Below are positions 5,982 through 8,606 of a stretch of 8,606 nucleotides of DNA, piece by piece (position 1 is the first letter of the stretch; every line of letters begins with the position of its first letter). The position numbers were made by a program, and so were the translations under genes. The stretch is from Prevotella sp. (GTDB lineage: Bacteria > Bacteroidota > Bacteroidia > Bacteroidales > Bacteroidaceae), in the NCBI GenBank assembly GCA_021203705.1, contig JAJQAR010000383.1, positions 1 through 8,606 on the forward strand, in the 5' to 3' direction. Under the pieces are notes generated by a model. The model was not told where the DNA came from. It was given only the letters and a program-made list of their open reading frames with translations, and did no database searches.

Positions 5982-8549
5982 TTACTTGTTCAATGCAGCT
6001 ACGTCATATCCCAGACGCTCCATTTCGAGAGAAGCCCAGATAAACGGACCTACACCTTTGGCATCGTTGTCACGGATAGGCTCACTGATGTAATATTCGA
6101 AAGAACCGTCACGGCGAGGATTACTGTCGGGTCCAAGACCAGAAACCTCACAACATTTCGTAAGAGAGATCGTCTTGTCTGGATTTACCTTTATGAACTG
6201 ACTGATAATGCCTTTATACGCTTTGATACCAGCATCACGCATATCATCACCGACATAGCCCAAGCGTGCTGCCTTGAGCAGGCAATAAGCAAACATCGAG
6301 GAAGCGGTAGCCTCAAAATAGTTTCCTTCTTTCTCGCCGACATCCATAACATCGTACCATACACCAGTTGTCTGGTCCTGATATTTCACTGTCTTTTCAA
6401 GCACATTCTTCAATATGTCAATGAGATCCTGACGCTGCGCATAGTCTTGTGGCAGAGCATCGAGCACCTCTACTATAGCCATTGCGAACCAACCCTGAGC
6501 ACGACTCCATGTATGTTGTGACAAACCCGTCTCCTTGTCTGCCCAGAACATATTGTGTGTCTCGTCCCACGCATGCTTCCACGACTGGGTATTCTCGTCA
6601 TACGTGCGGGCATTGGTCTTTTTTATCTGCATTACAGCATCGTCATAGACCTTCTGTGTCTTTTTTTTCAGATAAGGAGCTGATGTAGTATAGAAAGGAA
6701 GCCCCATGAAGATACCGTCAAGCCATACCTGCTGTTTGTAGATCTCCTTGTGCCACCATACCCCCTCATCGGTGCGAGGCTGTTTCTCAAGCTGCTTGAA
6801 CAAAGTCTTTAACGCAGTCAGATTTTTTTTTTCAGGATAGAGCTGATCCCAACGGAGCACAAACTTACCAGTACGTATCTGGTCAAGATTGTAATCCTCT
6901 ATTTTATAAGTCTTGATGTTTCCCTTCTCATCGATCATCTCATCACAATACTGTTTCAGATAATCAATGATACTCTCATCCTTATAGGCGAGATAAGTGT
7001 CAAGCATCGACTCCATTTCAATACCCATGACATAGCTCCACTTCGGTTTCTTTGCGAAGTCAAGCATATAAGGCTTGTCAACACGCTGCATTTCTGAATG
7101 TGTCAACCATTCACTGTAGTTCTTGTAAGGAGCCTCTGTAAGCACGAGAGAGCCATTGATATACAGATTATCGTAATTAACGTCTTTTGTCTGACCAGTG
7201 ATGTAAATAGGTTTGTCGTAAACGCCATCAAATTTACAATCCTTCACATTGATATTATAAACATTGGTACGGTCCTCGAAACCGACAATCATCACGCCAT
7301 ACTTGCTCTTGTTACAAGTTACATTCTCCATATATACATTGCGGACGGTGGGATAGAAACCACGCTGTCCGACCTCATTCGGCTCATAGTCGAGGTTTAT
7401 CTTCAAAACTGCCTCGGCGCACTGACCTACCTTGATGTTACGCATGTAGATATCCTCGATGACACCACCACGGAGGGAGTTTGTCTTTATACGGAGTATA
7501 CGCTCAAGGTTAGGACTGTCCATTTCACAGTTCTCAACGAATACGTTGTTGCAGCCGCCGGAAATCTCTGAACCGATAACCACTCCACCGTGACCATCTT
7601 TCATCAAACAGTTACGGATAATCATATTCTTGCTTGGCAGACCGACATAACGGCCTTTGCCACCCTCACGACCATCCTCATTACGACCGCTCTTAATAGC
7701 GATACAGTCGTCACCAGTACTAAAGATACAGTTCTCTATAAGAACGTTCTCGCATGATTCAGGGTCACAACCATCACCATTAGGACCGTCGTTTTCTATC
7801 GTCACGTTCCTTACTGTAATATTCTTACTAAGCAATGGATGGATTACCCAGAACGGGGAACGCAGCAATGTAACACCTTCGATAAGGATACCATCACAAT
7901 GACTGAGGTTAATAAGCTGTGGGCGTAATCCTTTGCCAGGACCGAAAACACGCTCCTCAAGAGGGACACCCTCTTCTGCCATCTTCAGCAAGTCAGCACG
8001 CCCGCCAGGGTTCTGTTGCTTCTCAGGAACTTCAACATCCTTGCTCTTCGGTGTCTTACCACTCATCAGCCACCATGTGTCATCAGAGCCATTACCATCA
8101 ACGGTACCTTCGCCAGAAATGGCAATATCAGTCTCACCGTATGCGTAAATCAATGGGGAGTAATTCATACAGTCAAGACCTTCCCAGCGTGTCTCAACTA
8201 CTGGATATAGACTTCTGTCGAACTCGAAAAAGAGGGTTGCACCCTTTTCAATAACGAGGTTGACGTGACTTTTCAGACGGATTGCCCCTGTATTCCACGT
8301 ACCTTCAGGTATCACTACTTTTCCGCCACCTGCTTTCGAGCAAGCCTCAATAGCGCTGTTTATAGCTTTCTGGTTCTGAGCCGCTGTCGCGGTCAACGAT
8401 GCTCCATACTTCTCAATACTGAAAGTGCGGTCGGCGAACTCAGGCATTCTAATGCTATCCTCGATTTCTTTGTACTTTGTATCCCAGACCGATGCCATCA
8501 ACGCATACGGAAACAACAGGCATACCAAAAATGTCAGTAAATGTTTCAT
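5982..8549 (-). CDS. Exported GH28 polygalacturonase - GH105 unsaturated glucuronyl/galacturonyl hydrolase fusion
   Basis: This 855-residue two-enzyme protein has a Sec signal peptide (1-20, probable cut after MAS) with no lipobox cysteine. Residues about 40-470 are a GH28 beta-helix with the full catalytic set: PNGDGCD with Asp259, TGDDCIAIKSG with Asp280 and Asp281, DGHGG with His320, and RILRIKTN with Arg353 and Lys355. Residues about 495-850 are a GH105 (alpha/alpha)6 barrel of the YteR/YesR type: VWLDGIFMGLPF (Asp611), HAWDE (Asp662, likely general acid), MFWADKETG and WSRAQGWFAMAIVEVLD. GH28 hydrolyses alpha-1,4-galacturonide (or rhamnogalacturonan) bonds; GH105 removes the 4,5-unsaturated uronic acid left by lyases. 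One protein would thus finish oligomers made by the neighbouring pectate lyase. No T9SS-like tail is visible (it ends DVAALNK), so the periplasm is the likely site. It is the first gene of its unit within the window, but upstream genes may exist. Whether GH28 prefers homogalacturonan or rhamnogalacturonan cannot be told. Confidence 0.94.
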   Translation of the reverse strand: MKHLLTFLVCLLFPYALMASVWDTKYKEIEDSIRMPEFADRTFSIEKYGASLTATAAQNQKAINSAIEACSKAGGGKVVIPEGTWNTGAIRLKSHVNLVIEKGATLFFEFDRSLYPVVETRWEGLDCMNYSPLIYAYGETDIAISGEGTVDGNGSDDTWWLMSGKTPKSKDVEVPEKQQNPGGRADLLKMAEEGVPLEERVFGPGKGLRPQLINLSHCDGILIEGVTLLRSPFWVIHPLLSKNITVRNVTIENDGPNGDGCDPESCENVLIENCIFSTGDDCIAIKSGRNEDGREGGKGRYVGLPSKNMIIRNCLMKDGHGGVVIGSEISGGCNNVFVENCEMDSPNLERILRIKTNSLRGGVIEDIYMRNIKVGQCAEAVLKINLDYEPNEVGQRGFYPTVRNVYMENVTCNKSKYGVMIVGFEDRTNVYNINVKDCKFDGVYDKPIYITGQTKDVNYDNLYINGSLVLTEAPYKNYSEWLTHSEMQRVDKPYMLDFAKKPKWSYVMGIEMESMLDTYLAYKDESIIDYLKQYCDEMIDEKGNIKTYKIEDYNLDQIRTGKFVLRWDQLYPEKKNLTALKTLFKQLEKQPRTDEGVWWHKEIYKQQVWLDGIFMGLPFYTTSAPYLKKKTQKVYDDAVMQIKKTNARTYDENTQSWKHAWDETHNMFWADKETGLSQHTWSRAQGWFAMAIVEVLDALPQDYAQRQDLIDILKNVLEKTVKYQDQTTGVWYDVMDVGEKEGNYFEATASSMFAYCLLKAARLGYVGDDMRDAGIKAYKGIISQFIKVNPDKTISLTKCCEVSGLGPDSNPRRDGSFEYYISEPIRDNDAKGVGPFIWASLEMERLGYDVAALNK
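6823..6832 (-). repeat. A10 homopolymer inside the GH28-GH105 gene
   Basis: The coding strand carries ten consecutive A (Glu573-Lys-Lys-Asn576), between the GH28 domain and the GH105 catalytic aspartates. Loss of one A would put a TGA two codons after the second Lys. Gain of one A would reach a TGA about a dozen codons later. Either product would keep the complete GH28 domain and lose GH105 activity. A shorter A8 run lies at 6661-6668 (Lys628-Lys630). The tract itself is directly visible; any role is speculative. Confidence 0.5.
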
Positions 8550-8606
8550 AGAAATTAAATTTGTAAGTTATTTGTTTTTTTTAAATATTTCACGGTTGCG
8601 AATAAT
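8550..8606 (-). promoter_or_regulatory. Upstream leader of the GH28-GH105 gene, cut by the window edge
   Basis: The 57 bases before the ATG are AT-rich. On the - strand they contain an A8 run followed by CAAATAACTTACAAATTTAA and no Shine-Dalgarno sequence. I find no TAnnTTTG promoter element here, so the promoter is outside the window or the gene is internal to a longer operon. No upstream coding region can be identified in so short a stretch. Confidence 0.35.

Noticed and set aside
7098..7571. A + strand open frame of 157 codons opposite the GH28 domain, and similar ones at 3094-3591 and 4846-5265
   Set aside because: All lie antisense to strongly supported enzymes, and none shows a domain, signal or plausible context of its own.
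5982..8549. Possibility that the GH28-GH105 fusion is an artefact of a lost stop codon or sequencing error
   Set aside because: Both domains lie in one continuous frame with intact catalytic residues and a normal-looking linker. No start codon or leader-like sequence is evident at the junction, though a sequencing error cannot be excluded outright.
1..8606. CRISPR arrays, tRNA or rRNA genes, insertion sequences, phage or conjugative elements
   Set aside because: I saw no regularly spaced repeats, RNA gene signatures, transposase motifs or terminal inverted repeats on reading through the window. Almost all of it is filled by ordinary metabolic genes.

Overview
The window looks like chromosomal DNA from a Bacteroidales bacterium, most likely Prevotella or a close relative. 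The reasons are protein-level resemblance (PL1 pectate lyase, GH28-GH105 fusion, kinase-RapZ fusion), A-rich leaders without Shine-Dalgarno sequences, and a TAnnTTTG-type promoter element. No database search was possible, so the genus is an inference.

Layout. The left edge (3-131, + strand) holds the C-terminal end of a polyprenyl-phosphate sugar-1-phosphate transferase that starts an exopolysaccharide or capsule repeat unit. It converges on everything else, and a hairpin at 152-185 separates the two transcription units. All other genes are on the - strand. Read in the direction of transcription they form two units. Unit A (8549 to 4264) encodes two exported pectin-degrading enzymes: a GH28 polygalacturonase fused to a GH105 unsaturated glucuronyl/galacturonyl hydrolase, then a PL1 pectate lyase with a calcium-loop segment and a C-terminal tail resembling a type IX secretion signal. 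It ends at a clear intrinsic terminator (4182-4215). Unit B (4107 to 218) starts just after a putative Bacteroidetes-type promoter. It encodes an AmgK-like sugar kinase fused to a RapZ C-terminal domain, a MurU-like nucleotidyltransferase, and GMP synthase GuaA.

How they work together. In unit A the lyase would make 4,5-unsaturated oligogalacturonides, GH28 would hydrolyse saturated galacturonide linkages, and GH105 would remove the unsaturated terminal residue. Only the lyase carries the putative surface/secretion tail, so it may act outside the cell and the fusion in the periplasm. In unit B the kinase and nucleotidyltransferase fit the anomeric kinase/uridylyltransferase salvage route (AmgK/MurU) that returns MurNAc to UDP-MurNAc. 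The RapZ-type domain, which in Enterobacteria senses glucosamine-6-phosphate, suggests amino-sugar control built into the kinase. This fusion is the most interesting item here. I see no rRNA, tRNA, CRISPR array, insertion sequence or phage element, and no gap between genes longer than about 160 bases.
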